Assembly (NCBI GenBank): GCA_910588285.1
Contig: CAJUQB010000039.1
Location: 1 to 44,792 of the forward strand
Source of the DNA: an uncultured Lachnospiraceae bacterium
GTDB taxonomy: Bacteria; Bacillota; Clostridia; Lachnospirales; Lachnospiraceae
Direction of reading: 5' to 3'
Length of the DNA stretch: 44,792 nucleotides
Shown: positions 8,123-17,209 of the stretch, in pieces
Layout of the letters: every line of letters begins with the position of its first letter
Position numbering within the stretch: the first letter of the stretch is position 1
Position numbers and translations under genes: made by a program
The notes under the pieces: model-generated
Told to the model about the DNA's origin: nothing
What the model saw: only the letters and a program-made list of their open reading frames with translations
Database searches by the model: none

Positions 8123-9712
8123 CTATTCTGAATTCTGCTTCAGGCTCTTCCGGTAAGCGGCCGGCGTCATCCCCTTGCGGATACGGAATACATGGGAAAA
8201 ATATGCCAGGTTGTAATAGCCCACCTGACAGGCCACCTCCCCAATCGGCAGACAGGTGCTCTCCAATAGATGCTCCGCTTCCGCCATCCGCATCTGGACA
8301 ATATAGTCCGACAGAAGCGTCCCTGTCTCTTGATGAAAGACCCTGCTGACATAATCCGGGCTCATGCATACATGGCCTGCAATCTGATTCCGGCTCAGCT
8401 CTGCCCCCAGATTTTCCCGGATATATTTTTTTACACGATGCACCACTGCCCCGGCATCAGAAACTGCTGTCACATACTCTGCCGATTTCTTCACGATATG
8501 GTTGATCCATACCTTAAAATCCTTCACCGATTTCCCGGCCTGCCGATAGAGCTTCAGGGAAGCCTCATCCCCAAACAGCTGATGGGCCTGGAGCTCCTTT
8601 TTTCCCAGAATAATGTAGAAGGCCTGCATAAAATCCTGCAGAAGCTGGGCCAGGCTTCCCTGGTCCAGCCTGCGCTCATGGCTCATAAGATCCACGCAGC
8701 GCTCCACCTCCTCTATGGTTTTCCCATACTTTCCAGCAGAAAAATCCTTCATCCAGGCCTCAATATCCGGCCTCTGGTAGGCAGCTGTGCCTGACTGCTC
8801 CATGGCAGAATAAACTCCGGGCCGCTCTGTCACATTATTCTCATCCATCTCCACCAGACGGACATACTGTGCCGCCACCTGGGAGGACTCCCTGAACTCC
8901 CCCAGATAAACGGATATGTGGATTCCGCAGTGGGAAGGTATTTCCTCCTGGAACCTCCTGCTGTCCCTGAAAAGCTGCTCCCTGCGGGCCAAGAGGTCAT
9001 CTGCATACCCCGCAATTGCCAAAAGATACCGATGATTGTACACCAAAGCCACCTGCTCCTCATCATGGAACACATGGCGGTAAAAGAGGGACTTTAATTC
9101 CTCTGACACAGAGCTCCAGGTCACATGCTCCCCGGCTGCATAGATCCGGTATAGAATAGGCAGGTACTGATTGCGCTCATCCAATGTCACATGGCTCTGT
9201 CTGGCATAGGCCATGATGGTCTCACTGTCTGCATGGGTATTATGCTCAATGATCTCCCGCCAGAAATGCTGGACATGCTTCCGCTCATTGGCATTCCAAT
9301 ATTCCGCCAGCCGGTAGTTGTCGTCCTTTTTCCGCCGGTCCATCACCTCTGCCACTGCCCGGGCCGCCGCCTCTGCCAGATCCTCCCTCTTGATGGGCTT
9401 TAAGAGATACTCCATGCACTGATACTCAATGGCCTGCTTGGCATAGGCAAAGGTCGCATAGCTGGTCAGCATGATTACCACCGGCTTATATCCCCTGTCC
9501 CTCACCCAGCCCAGCAGCTGAAACCCGCTGCCCTTGGGCATCTCCACATCGGAGATCAGGATATGGATCTCCTCCTCCTGGAACACCTTCTGTGCCTGTG
9601 CCATGCTGTAGGCTGTATACACCTGGGTAACCCCCAGAGCCTTCCAATCAATGGCACATTTTACCCCTTCCGCACAGTGGATCTCATCATCCACCACCAA
9701 TGCCTGGATCAT
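8123..9712 (-). CDS. YesN-type response regulator (receiver plus AraC HTH)
   Basis: A 529-residue response regulator. The N-terminal receiver (about 1-120) shows VDDE, the phospho-acceptor in ILISDVEMPKGSGF and the conserved Lys in EYLLKPIKREDL. A long middle region of about 280 residues follows. The C-terminal AraC/XylS domain (about 425-525) ends with the signature VACQVGYYNLAYFSHVFRIRKGMTPAAYR. The ATG overlaps the upstream kinase stop in an ATGA, so the two are translationally coupled. Such YesMN pairs usually activate adjacent sugar ABC operons. The binding-protein operon at 3191-6644 is the likely target. Confidence 0.95.
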   Translation of the reverse strand: MIQALVVDDEIHCAEGVKCAIDWKALGVTQVYTAYSMAQAQKVFQEEEIHILISDVEMPKGSGFQLLGWVRDRGYKPVVIMLTSYATFAYAKQAIEYQCMEYLLKPIKREDLAEAAARAVAEVMDRRKKDDNYRLAEYWNANERKHVQHFWREIIEHNTHADSETIMAYARQSHVTLDERNQYLPILYRIYAAGEHVTWSSVSEELKSLFYRHVFHDEEQVALVYNHRYLLAIAGYADDLLARREQLFRDSRRFQEEIPSHCGIHISVYLGEFRESSQVAAQYVRLVEMDENNVTERPGVYSAMEQSGTAAYQRPDIEAWMKDFSAGKYGKTIEEVERCVDLMSHERRLDQGSLAQLLQDFMQAFYIILGKKELQAHQLFGDEASLKLYRQAGKSVKDFKVWINHIVKKSAEYVTAVSDAGAVVHRVKKYIRENLGAELSRNQIAGHVCMSPDYVSRVFHQETGTLLSDYIVQMRMAEAEHLLESTCLPIGEVACQVGYYNLAYFSHVFRIRKGMTPAAYRKSLKQNSE

Positions 9713-11469
9713 TGGACTGCCTCCTTTCTTCTCTCACCTGCTTCCGATCCTTCCTCCGCCTTCCCCACATCCGGGATCTCCATCATGGTATAAGCGCCTC
9801 CCGTTTCCCAGTGATTCCGGAATTCAATGTGCTCCTGGCCGCCATAGATCAGATGAAGCCTCATGGCTACATTGTTGATGCCATAATGTTCTCCCCGCTC
9901 ATCGATCACCTGCTTCTCCTGGGCCAGGCAGGCCAGTACCTGATCCGGAAATCCGTCTCCCGTATCCCAGATCTCAATCCGTATCCACCCCTCCCGGGGC
10001 GGCTCACACCGTGCCGCCACAATGTAAATATCCGTATGCTCTCCCGGCACCACCTGGTATTTCACCGTATTTTCCACAAAGGTCTGCAAAATCAGAGGCG
10101 GCACCAAAACCTCCCCCACTGAGGGCTCTACCTCAATATGGGCATAGAAGCTGTCCGCAAACCGCAGCTCCTGGATACGGGCATAATTTTTTACATAGGC
10201 TACTTCCTTGTACAGATGATCCAGGGTGCTGCCCTCCAGGGTATAGCGCAGATGGTTGCCCAGGTAGGTTGTCATCTCCTGGACCAGGTCGTTCCGTCCC
10301 ATGATCGACAGGTTATTGATGACATTCATGCAGTTGATATAAAAATGGGGATTCACTTGAAGCTTTAAATACTGCAGCTGCGCCCTCTGCCGCTGGGCAT
10401 TTTCCTCATACACATGGATCTTTAAGGTTTCAATGCTCTCAATCATCTCATCAAAGGTCTCATTTACCAGGATAAATTCCCGGCAGGACTCCTTCTTCCT
10501 TAAGCGTACTTCAAGATCCCCGCCCTTCAGCCGGTTCATGGCATCATACAGCCGCCGGATGGGCCACAGGATCCACCGCCGGATGGCAGTCACAAATACA
10601 AAGAGATACACCACCAAAAGGCCCACCAGCACAAAGATGATCTTCTGCATGGTCCCAAGGCCCTCCAGGATACTCTGCTCCCGCAGCAGCATCAGGATGC
10701 TGTAATCTCCGCATTCGGACGGACAGGTGATCACCAGATGATCGCTTCCTGCCACAGGCCTGGAATAGCGCTGGGGCTCCTCTGTATGCACCGGCTCCTC
10801 CTCCATATCCGGCAGCACATCGCCAATCTCGCCGCTGCTGCCGCAGAAGGTCAGATAATCCCCATTTTCCAGCCCGGCCTCCCGAAGCTTTTTCAGCAAA
10901 CGATCCTGATTGATACAGCCCCCCAGATACACGTCCCCGTATTTCAGCATCCGCACCAGATAGTACTCTCCGCTTCCGCTCCTGATCCACTGCCATTTTG
11001 AAAGCTCCAGGGTACATGCCCCGTCCTCCCCAAAGGAACCGCGGATCATCTGCGCGATGGACGACCGCTCTGCACTGAGCATGTCATATTTTGATTCATC
11101 AAAAAAATCACCGGTACGCCTGACATAGACAAACAGGTCGTCCATGTAGCCATAGGTCTGGACCACATTTGCCATATCTGTCTTCAGGCGCACCGATGCC
11201 GTATAATATTTGATTCCGGAGGCAATGTTCAGGATGGGGATATCACCTCCATTTTCCAGGCCCACCCAGTAATTCTCCACCATTTTTAAGGAATCGTCCA
11301 TCTGGCTCATATGCAGCTTCAGCATACTTCCGTTTGCCTCATAGGCATTATCCCGCACCACCGAGGTGGCATAGAGATTGTTGATCACCAGGAAGGCTGC
11401 CATGACGAACACTGTGATAAAAATGATAAAATTCAGCCGAAACTGTAAAGAAGAAATCCGTTTTCCCAT
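9709..11469 (-). CDS. YesM-type sensor histidine kinase
   Basis: A 586-residue membrane kinase with a first helix (NFIIFITVFVMAAFLVINNL), a roughly 230-residue extracellular sensor, and a second helix near residue 290 (IIFVLVGLLVVYLFVFVTAI). A HAMP-like segment precedes the phospho-acceptor region LQYLKLQVNPHFYINCMNV. The family's NPHFLYN box is altered here to NPHFYIN, with the His kept. The C-terminal ATPase domain has QTFVENTVKYQ (N box) and DTGDGFP. I start at 11469 because ATGGGAAAACG follows a GGGGGA site; an upstream GTG at 11517 is possible. The kinase probably senses an extracellular sugar or the loaded binding protein. Confidence 0.92.
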   Translation of the reverse strand: MGKRISSLQFRLNFIIFITVFVMAAFLVINNLYATSVVRDNAYEANGSMLKLHMSQMDDSLKMVENYWVGLENGGDIPILNIASGIKYYTASVRLKTDMANVVQTYGYMDDLFVYVRRTGDFFDESKYDMLSAERSSIAQMIRGSFGEDGACTLELSKWQWIRSGSGEYYLVRMLKYGDVYLGGCINQDRLLKKLREAGLENGDYLTFCGSSGEIGDVLPDMEEEPVHTEEPQRYSRPVAGSDHLVITCPSECGDYSILMLLREQSILEGLGTMQKIIFVLVGLLVVYLFVFVTAIRRWILWPIRRLYDAMNRLKGGDLEVRLRKKESCREFILVNETFDEMIESIETLKIHVYEENAQRQRAQLQYLKLQVNPHFYINCMNVINNLSIMGRNDLVQEMTTYLGNHLRYTLEGSTLDHLYKEVAYVKNYARIQELRFADSFYAHIEVEPSVGEVLVPPLILQTFVENTVKYQVVPGEHTDIYIVAARCEPPREGWIRIEIWDTGDGFPDQVLACLAQEKQVIDERGEHYGINNVAMRLHLIYGGQEHIEFRNHWETGGAYTMMEIPDVGKAEEGSEAGERRKEAVQ

Positions 11470-11596
11470 TCCGTATCCCCCATGGCCTCTCTGCCCTCTG
11501 TCCTTTGTCTGCTGCACTCTGCCTTCTGTCCTTTATCATATGGGAAATGACAGACTTTCGCAAGCCCTTCCTGGAGCATGCTTGAAAATTCTCAGG

Positions 11597-12844
11597 CTAC
11601 GATTGTCCCCGGTTTCTCCTGCTGAAAAGGAAGGCTATAAATGCGATAGCAAGGGGAAGGATACACAGGAGAAACATATTCCCGTAGCCTGTCACATCTG
11701 CCACCGCCCCGCCGATCATAGGCCCAACCGCCTGTCCCAGGTCCCCGCCAATGTACATGGTGCTGGACGCGATTCCCCGCCTGGCCGGGGGGACGCTCCG
11801 CATGGCCTCGGTCTGCAGTACCGGCTGGCCCAGCCCCTGGGCGACAGCCTTGAAGCAGGCGGCCACCAAAAGAAGGGCCAGGGAATTGGCTGTCCCGATC
11901 ACAGCCAGGGTCAGAATACCGGTGATAAAAGCCGGAAAAAGGCTCTTTCTTAAGGGCCAGGTATTCATCTGCTTTGCCAGGAGAATCCTAAGGGCGATCA
12001 GCAGGACGGCATTGAGGGTAAAATGGATGCTGACGCCCTCAATGGACTTCTGGGCCGCATAGGTTACCAGGAAGGTGCTGACAATACCATTGAGCATGGT
12101 AAAGGAAGCATTCATACAGCTTAGGTCCATGAGACTTACATCCACCAATCTTGAGATACCCCTCTGCCGGCCTGTCTCTGCCTTCTGCCGGCTTGTCTGT
12201 GCCTCCGGACGGCCCGCTTCCAGTTTGCCTGCCTCTGCCTCCGGACGGCCCGCCTCTGCCTCCGGGCGCTGGTAGGGGAATGCCAGAATTGCCCCGCTGG
12301 CAAGAGCCAGAAGGACCGTTCCCGTCAGCATACAGGCCTGATGGCCAAAAAGATCGCTGACCCCGATTCCCAGGCCCGGCCCAATGGCCATGGATGCCAC
12401 CGACATGACGCTGTAGTAGCTGATGGCCTCCCCCATACGGCTTTCTGCCGCGCTTTCCGTCACCAGCACAAGCCCCGCCGTGCTGGAGATGCCAAAGGCA
12501 ATACCGTGAAGGCCCCGGAATATCATAATCATCGGAACACTTGGAACCACCCCATAGATCAGCAGGGAAAGGGTCATGATTACGGTAAAGCCCCCGGCCA
12601 GCCATTTCCGGTTCAACCGGTCTGCCAGCACCCCGGAGACCGGACGGGACAGGAGAGACGTAAATGCAAACAGCCCTCCTACGATCCCGCAGACAGTCAG
12701 GGTTGCCCCCAGGGTCTCCATATATCCGGTCAGCACCGGGGTAACCATGTTGTAGCTGAGCCAGGCAAAAAAGTTGGAAACAGACAGCAGAAGATATCCC
12801 CGGCTCCATAGTATGTCCTTTTTTGGTTTTGCTGGTTTACTCAA
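11597..12844 (-). CDS. MFS transporter
   Basis: A 415-residue major facilitator protein with about 12 membrane segments. The loop 2-3 motif reads GVLADRLNRKWLAGG, near the family consensus GxLaDrxGrr. It most resembles drug/sugar exporters of the YfcJ/SetA kind; the substrate is unknown. It begins with TTG overlapping the dehydrogenase stop (TTGA), so it is coupled to the upstream gene. The central cytoplasmic loop after helix 6 contains tandem heptad-like copies of GRPEAEA, an expansion discussed separately. It could export an oxidised sugar product or import a substrate for the neighbouring dehydrogenases. Confidence 0.88.
   Translation of the reverse strand: MSKPAKPKKDILWSRGYLLLSVSNFFAWLSYNMVTPVLTGYMETLGATLTVCGIVGGLFAFTSLLSRPVSGVLADRLNRKWLAGGFTVIMTLSLLIYGVVPSVPMIMIFRGLHGIAFGISSTAGLVLVTESAAESRMGEAISYYSVMSVASMAIGPGLGIGVSDLFGHQACMLTGTVLLALASGAILAFPYQRPEAEAGRPEAEAGKLEAGRPEAQTSRQKAETGRQRGISRLVDVSLMDLSCMNASFTMLNGIVSTFLVTYAAQKSIEGVSIHFTLNAVLLIALRILLAKQMNTWPLRKSLFPAFITGILTLAVIGTANSLALLLVAACFKAVAQGLGQPVLQTEAMRSVPPARRGIASSTMYIGGDLGQAVGPMIGGAVADVTGYGNMFLLCILPLAIAFIAFLFSRRNRGQS
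12160..12272 (-). repeat. Tandem repeats encoding GRPEAEA-like heptads in the MFS loop
   Basis: About five degenerate 21-base units encode RPEAEAG, RPEAEAG, KLEAG, RPEAQTS and RQKAETG in succession, in the cytoplasmic loop between the two six-helix halves. On the plus strand the unit CTCCGGACGGCCCGC recurs. The copies stay in frame and so change only loop length and charge. Confidence 0.75.
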
Positions 12845-13947
12845 TCAAACACAACCTGCTTTCCGCTCTGGGCCGACTCGTATACTGCATCCAGGATCTT
12901 CGTCACCACAAAAGCCTGCTCTGGCTTTACCACAAGCTCTCCCTTCCCTTCAATGGCATCCAGCCACACCTTGCACTCCACATCGTAGGGCTGCACCTTT
13001 TTGCCCGGGAACAGATCCACTCCGCCGGCTGCTGTGTTCACGTCAATCTTCACCTGCTTGTTCCCCATCACCTTGTTGAGGTAAAGCTTCTCATTGTTCT
13101 CTCCGCCTACCCCGGTAAGCTCTGCCCCGGCCTGAGTTCCGCAGAGATAGGCAGCTGCGCAGCGCTCCTCCGTATGGTTCAACAGCCAGGAAGCGTCGAT
13201 GGTGATCAGAGAGCCGTCCTTCATAGTCACAAAGGCAAAGGCCGCATCCTCCACCTCAAAGGTCGCCGGATCCCAGGCGCCCATGGGATTGCCCTGGAAA
13301 TTGGGCTGCAGGGAATGCCCTAATTTTTCAAAGGTCACGCCTGTTACTGTGGCAGGCTCATAATTGTCCATGCACCACAGGGTCAGGTCCAGGGAATGGG
13401 TTCCGATGTCAATTAAGGGCCCTCCTCCCTGCTGGGATTTGTCGGTAAATACCCCCCAGGTGGGAACGCCCCGCCTGCGCAGCGCATGGGCCTGGGCATA
13501 GTACACCTGACCCAGCTCCCCTTCCTCACAGAGACGCTTTAAGGTCTGGCTGTCGGAACGGTAACGGTTCTGATATCCAATGGTAAACAGCTTCCCGCTC
13601 TTTTTCCAGGCATCCATCATCCGCTGTGCATCCTCCACATTGGCTGCCATAGGCTTCTCGCACATGACATGCTTTCCGGCTTCAAAAGCCGCCACGGCAA
13701 TGGGGCAATGGGCCACATTGGGGGTCAGCACATAGACGATTTCCAGATCCTCTTTTAAAAGCTCCCGGTAATCTTCAAATACCTTGCAGCCAGGGGCGCC
13801 GAAGTTCTCGGCCACTTCTTTTGCCCGCTCTGCAATGATATCGCAGCAGGCCACGATCTCTACCCGGTCTGCAGCATTGGACAATGCCGGCAAATGCTTC
13901 TGATGTGCAATTCCTCCGCAGCCTATGATTCCTACTTTATGCTTCAT
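12841..13947 (-). CDS. Gfo/Idh/MocA-family oxidoreductase
   Basis: A 368-residue NAD(P)-dependent dehydrogenase. The Rossmann motif VGIIGCGGIAHQKHLPAL opens the protein and the lysine-bearing EKP motif (CEKPMAANVEDAQ) is at about residue 97. The catalytic Asp-x3-His is seen in GGGPLIDIGTHSLDLTLW. The family oxidises hydroxyls of sugars, inositols or their derivatives. It overlaps the downstream MFS gene by 4 bp and follows the sugar isomerase gene, so they are probably one operon. A clear AGGAGG ribosome site precedes the ATG. The substrate is not determinable, though inositol-like or keto-sugar chemistry fits the pairing with an isomerase. Confidence 0.94.
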   Translation of the reverse strand: MKHKVGIIGCGGIAHQKHLPALSNAADRVEIVACCDIIAERAKEVAENFGAPGCKVFEDYRELLKEDLEIVYVLTPNVAHCPIAVAAFEAGKHVMCEKPMAANVEDAQRMMDAWKKSGKLFTIGYQNRYRSDSQTLKRLCEEGELGQVYYAQAHALRRRGVPTWGVFTDKSQQGGGPLIDIGTHSLDLTLWCMDNYEPATVTGVTFEKLGHSLQPNFQGNPMGAWDPATFEVEDAAFAFVTMKDGSLITIDASWLLNHTEERCAAAYLCGTQAGAELTGVGGENNEKLYLNKVMGNKQVKIDVNTAAGGVDLFPGKKVQPYDVECKVWLDAIEGKGELVVKPEQAFVVTKILDAVYESAQSGKQVVFD

Positions 13948-14019
13948 TTTGGTATCCTCCTATTTTGTTTTCCTACTTCCGCTCTGTTCCGCTTTTCTGG
14001 TTTCCTGTCATTCGTTTCC

Positions 14020-14955
14020 CTAGTTCCACTCGATTCCGGTGAATTTCTTAAATTCTTCCATGCTCTTGGCGATACTGTCAATCTGGGTGGGCAGGCGGGT
14101 GAAATCCTGCTCCAGGATGATATACTCTGCCGACGTGTAGGTATTGGCCGCCTCTATGATCTTCTGGATGGGCATGATGCCGCTTCCGATCTCCGTGAAG
14201 GAGGTCATCCGAAGCCGCCGGTACTCCTCTGCAGCCTCATCCTCGGACATCTGATGCTTGCCGCCGTTCTTGGCATAGGAGCTGTTGCCGTTCATCCCCA
14301 CGACCTCCCCCGGCTTCATCTCCCGGTCCTCAGGGGTAAGTCCGATCAGGTTGATGGCCTGGAGGCTATCCCAGGCAAAATCCTTCTGGTGCACCAACCG
14401 GATCCGCTTGCCAAACCGCTTGATTACCGCAATGGGATCCAGGGCCGCCCGCATGGTCCAGAAGGTATCCAGCTCAAAGGACAGATAATCGGGATCCGTA
14501 TTCTCCAGAAGGTAATCCATAATCATCTTGCCCTTGATGGTGCGGTATTCAAATTCATGGTTGTGGTACAGGAAGGTGATGCCCTCCTCATGGAGCTGCT
14601 TTCCGATGCGGTTAAGGTCCTCGCACTGCTGCATCAGGTCGTCATAGGTGGAAAACTGTCCCATGGGGTTTACCAGGTTGGTATTCCCCACAACATGGTT
14701 GTATTTTACCACCTCAGCAAGATCCGCCTTCTCCAACGGAAAAATATGGGTGCTGATCACCTTGGAGCCAAACCTGTCAAAGGTCTCCTTTAGCTGCTCC
14801 GCCGGAATGCCGAACCCACATCCGGGGTCTTCGATAGCATTGTGGTTGCAGGTCTCCACGAACTTGTAACCCAACTGGCCCACCTTCTCCACTGTGGCTA
14901 TGGGATCCTTGGCCATCTCCTCACGGACGGAATAGAGAATCAATCCTACCTTCAT
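14020..14955 (-). CDS. Sugar phosphate isomerase/epimerase (xylose-isomerase-like TIM barrel)
   Basis: A 311-residue AP-endonuclease-2-type TIM barrel, family of IolE, IolI and hydroxypyruvate isomerase. The opening MKVGLILYSVREEMAKDP is typical, and barrel strands with likely metal or acid-base residues are visible: YKFVETCNH, FLYHNHEFEY, LSFELDTFW, RLVHQKDF and the C-terminal YIILEQDF. I start at 14955 because the ATG follows AGGAGGCGC at the proper distance; the frame extends 12 codons upstream without a better start. It lies between the AraC regulator and the dehydrogenase genes, supporting a role in converting the keto product of those dehydrogenases. Confidence 0.92.
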   Translation of the reverse strand: MKVGLILYSVREEMAKDPIATVEKVGQLGYKFVETCNHNAIEDPGCGFGIPAEQLKETFDRFGSKVISTHIFPLEKADLAEVVKYNHVVGNTNLVNPMGQFSTYDDLMQQCEDLNRIGKQLHEEGITFLYHNHEFEYRTIKGKMIMDYLLENTDPDYLSFELDTFWTMRAALDPIAVIKRFGKRIRLVHQKDFAWDSLQAINLIGLTPEDREMKPGEVVGMNGNSSYAKNGGKHQMSEDEAAEEYRRLRMTSFTEIGSGIMPIQKIIEAANTYTSAEYIILEQDFTRLPTQIDSIAKSMEEFKKFTGIEWN

Positions 14956-14980
14956 AAAAATAGCGCCTCCTTTTTTTCTA

Positions 14981-14998
14981 AGTACTGTCATTGTACTC
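14981..14998 (-). promoter_or_regulatory. Promoter motif shared with 17076-17093
   Basis: On the minus strand GAGTACAATGACAGTACT lies just upstream of the isomerase ribosome site. Fourteen of its 18 bases match GAGTATAATGATAGTATC at 17076-17093, upstream of the other dehydrogenase. Both contain a -10-like TAyAAT and lack a good -35 box, consistent with activation by the AraC regulator encoded between them. Confidence 0.5.
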
Positions 14999-15049
14999 CG
15001 AAAAAAAGTGAGGCGCTATCAGCATGGTTTTCTATTGTTACGCATATCT

Positions 15050-15952
15050 TTACATTTTATATTGTTCCTTCCGGAACTGCGTGGGGCTCATCCCGGTCTC
15101 CTGCCGGAACAGCTTGTTGAAGGTTTTGATGTCCTGGTAGCCGCACTGGTAGCAGACCTCTGTGACCGGCCCGCTGTCTGCCTGCAGCAGCCATTTGGCC
15201 CGGTCAATCCGGAGCTTTTTCACGTACTCCTGAAAGGTGATCCCCATATGTCCCTTAAAATACCTGGAAAAATAGGTAGGGTTGAAGCCTGCCACCTGTG
15301 CGCAGCCGCTTAAGGTGATGGGACCGCAGTAATTCCGGGCGATGTACTCCAGGATGCCCTTCAGCTTCTGCACCTGGGTATTTAAGGGCTTTTTCTCACA
15401 GCGGGGCATATCCCGCACCACCAGTAGCAGCAGCTGGTCTGCCAGGGCCTTTACCGCCAGCTGCCATCCGTATTCCTTCCCAAGATACTCTTGATAGATT
15501 TCCTCAATCACAGCATCTGTCCTAACTCTGGTTTCCCCATCCCAGTTCCGGCTGTTGAGGTCTGCCTGCTCCAAGAATCCCTGGACATCCAGCCAATGGG
15601 GGCGCACATCCTCCGCCGGCCCTGACGGCTCCTGCCACTGTTCCCCGCCGTACTCCCCCATTCCCATAAGCTTGCTCTCCATCAGAACTACCAGGCGCAC
15701 GCTGTCCTCTGATCCCCCCTCAATGCTGTGGCTGGCAAAGGGCGGCGCAATCCAGATATCCCCTGCACGAAGGAGGTAGTTCTCCCCCTCGCTTACTACC
15801 CGCAGGCGCCCCTCCCGGATCTTGATAATCTCCACCTCTGAATGACAGTGGTTCATAAAGGGCTCGCTTCCCCGCATAAGAGCGCATTTGCACGGAAACT
15901 GACCCCAGGCCATCTCATTTGCATAGATCACGACTATATTCCTTCCGGGCAT
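15050..15952 (-). CDS. AraC-family transcriptional regulator with cupin sensor domain
   Basis: A 300-residue one-component regulator. The N-terminal half is a cupin-like sensor (HCHSEVEIIKIREGRL, then LLRAGDIWIAPPFASHSIEGG). The C-terminal 100 residues hold two helix-turn-helix motifs, ending CYQCGYQDIKTFNKLFRQETGMSPTQFR. The start is uncertain: the ATG at 15952 overlaps the upstream dehydrogenase by 19 bp, while a GTG a few codons later has a better GGAAGGA site. It probably senses a sugar and activates the flanking genes, whose two promoters share a sequence motif. Confidence 0.93.
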   Translation of the reverse strand: MPGRNIVVIYANEMAWGQFPCKCALMRGSEPFMNHCHSEVEIIKIREGRLRVVSEGENYLLRAGDIWIAPPFASHSIEGGSEDSVRLVVLMESKLMGMGEYGGEQWQEPSGPAEDVRPHWLDVQGFLEQADLNSRNWDGETRVRTDAVIEEIYQEYLGKEYGWQLAVKALADQLLLLVVRDMPRCEKKPLNTQVQKLKGILEYIARNYCGPITLSGCAQVAGFNPTYFSRYFKGHMGITFQEYVKKLRIDRAKWLLQADSGPVTEVCYQCGYQDIKTFNKLFRQETGMSPTQFRKEQYKM

Positions 15953-16998
15953 TCGATCACTGTCCTGCTCTCCCCTGCCCTGCGCACCAGCTCCATCACC
16001 TGGAGCACGCGCCGCACCTGCTCTGGCTTTACGGCCATTTCCTCTGTTCCATTGATCACGCCGATCACATTGCGGAAGAAATCATTCCAGTCATTGTGCT
16101 TTTGTTTTACCTCCGGTATGGGTTCTTCACGTACTGCCTCCTCTGGCTTGCTGGAAAAGGTCCTGGTGGGGCCTGCGTCCAGGTTCTTGGCTGTCTCCGG
16201 CAGGCTTGGCCGAAAGCCGGTAGGAAAATAGAGCGCCCCCTCATCCGCCTTGATATTCTCCACCACCAGGGTTCCCTGATCGCCGGACACATACCACCGG
16301 GGCATATGCTTAAGCAGCAGGGTTCCCAGCTCAATCTCCGCGGTCAGTCCATGGTCAAAATAGAACCAGAGTTTGAAATAATCATCTACCTCGTTGACCA
16401 CTTCCTTCATATCGGCTGCAATCCGGACAATCCTTCCCGGTATCAGCTCCAGCATCTGATCAATGAGGTGGACGCCCCAGTCGTAGAGCATCCCGCCGCC
16501 GCACTCCGGATATACATGCCAGTCGTGCATCTTCCCGAATACCCCGTAGTGGCTGGAACGGATCATATAAAGATTCCCCAGCTTCCCTTCCTCCAGCACC
16601 TTTTTCACCACCGAATAATCCCTGTCCCAGCGGCGGTTCTGGTCTACCGTAAAGAGTACCCCATTGTCCTGTGCCGCCCGGTACATCTCGTCAAATTCTG
16701 CCACGTTCATGGCGCAGGGCTTTTCCACGATCATGTGCTTTTTGGCCCTGGCCGCATCCAGAGCCACCTGGCGGTGCAGATGGTTGGGCACAGAAATCAT
16801 CACCCACTCCACATTGGGATCCTTCAGAAGGTCATGGTAATCCTCGTATTTTGCCATGGCTCCCTCCGCCTTTTCCAGCTTTGCCGGATCCATATCGCAA
16901 ATGGCGGTAATGTCCACCTCCTCCATGGTTCCTGCATGGTTGTTGTGCCACTGCCCCATGAATCCGAACCCGATAATCCCCAGTTTTAAATGCTTCAT
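15934..16998 (-). CDS. Gfo/Idh/MocA-family oxidoreductase
   Basis: A 354-residue NAD(P)-dependent sugar dehydrogenase. The Rossmann motif is LKLGIIGFGFMGQWHNNHAG at the N-terminus; VEKPCAMNVAEFDE is the EKP motif and CGGGMLYDWGVHLIDQ holds the catalytic Asp and His. The start at 16998 is chosen because AAAGGAGG lies just upstream; an earlier ATG at 17025 has no site. It is the first gene of the run that continues through the AraC regulator. It is only distantly similar by eye to the second dehydrogenase at 12841-13947, so the two likely catalyse different steps of one pathway rather than being recent duplicates. Confidence 0.94.
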   Translation of the reverse strand: MKHLKLGIIGFGFMGQWHNNHAGTMEEVDITAICDMDPAKLEKAEGAMAKYEDYHDLLKDPNVEWVMISVPNHLHRQVALDAARAKKHMIVEKPCAMNVAEFDEMYRAAQDNGVLFTVDQNRRWDRDYSVVKKVLEEGKLGNLYMIRSSHYGVFGKMHDWHVYPECGGGMLYDWGVHLIDQMLELIPGRIVRIAADMKEVVNEVDDYFKLWFYFDHGLTAEIELGTLLLKHMPRWYVSGDQGTLVVENIKADEGALYFPTGFRPSLPETAKNLDAGPTRTFSSKPEEAVREEPIPEVKQKHNDWNDFFRNVIGVINGTEEMAVKPEQVRRVLQVMELVRRAGESRTVIECPEGI

Positions 16999-17075
16999 GA
17001 CCGTATCCTCCTTTGCTTTGCGCACTTCCCTGCAATGGGCTGCCAGCCAGGCATGGCCTTTTTGCAGTTTATCTC

Positions 17076-17093
17076 GATACTATCATTATACTC
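17076..17093 (-). promoter_or_regulatory. Promoter (-10 region) of the dehydrogenase/AraC genes
   Basis: Minus-strand GAGTATAATGATAGTATC contains a perfect TATAAT with no convincing -35 at 16-18 bp. It lies about 90 bases upstream of the start at 16998 and matches the motif at 14981-14998 in 14 of 18 positions. Confidence 0.5.
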
Positions 17094-17209
17094 TATTGTC
17101 TCCAGGGCTGCCAGGTATGCCGTTTGCTAATTCTTCGGTTATCTTTACCTTCCGAACGTTCAGCATAAAGTTACGACGTTTGCGCCGCAAGTACAAGGTG
17201 ACGGATGCC

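Noticed and set aside
12160..12272. CRISPR array
   Set aside because: The repeats are contiguous coding heptads with no spacers.
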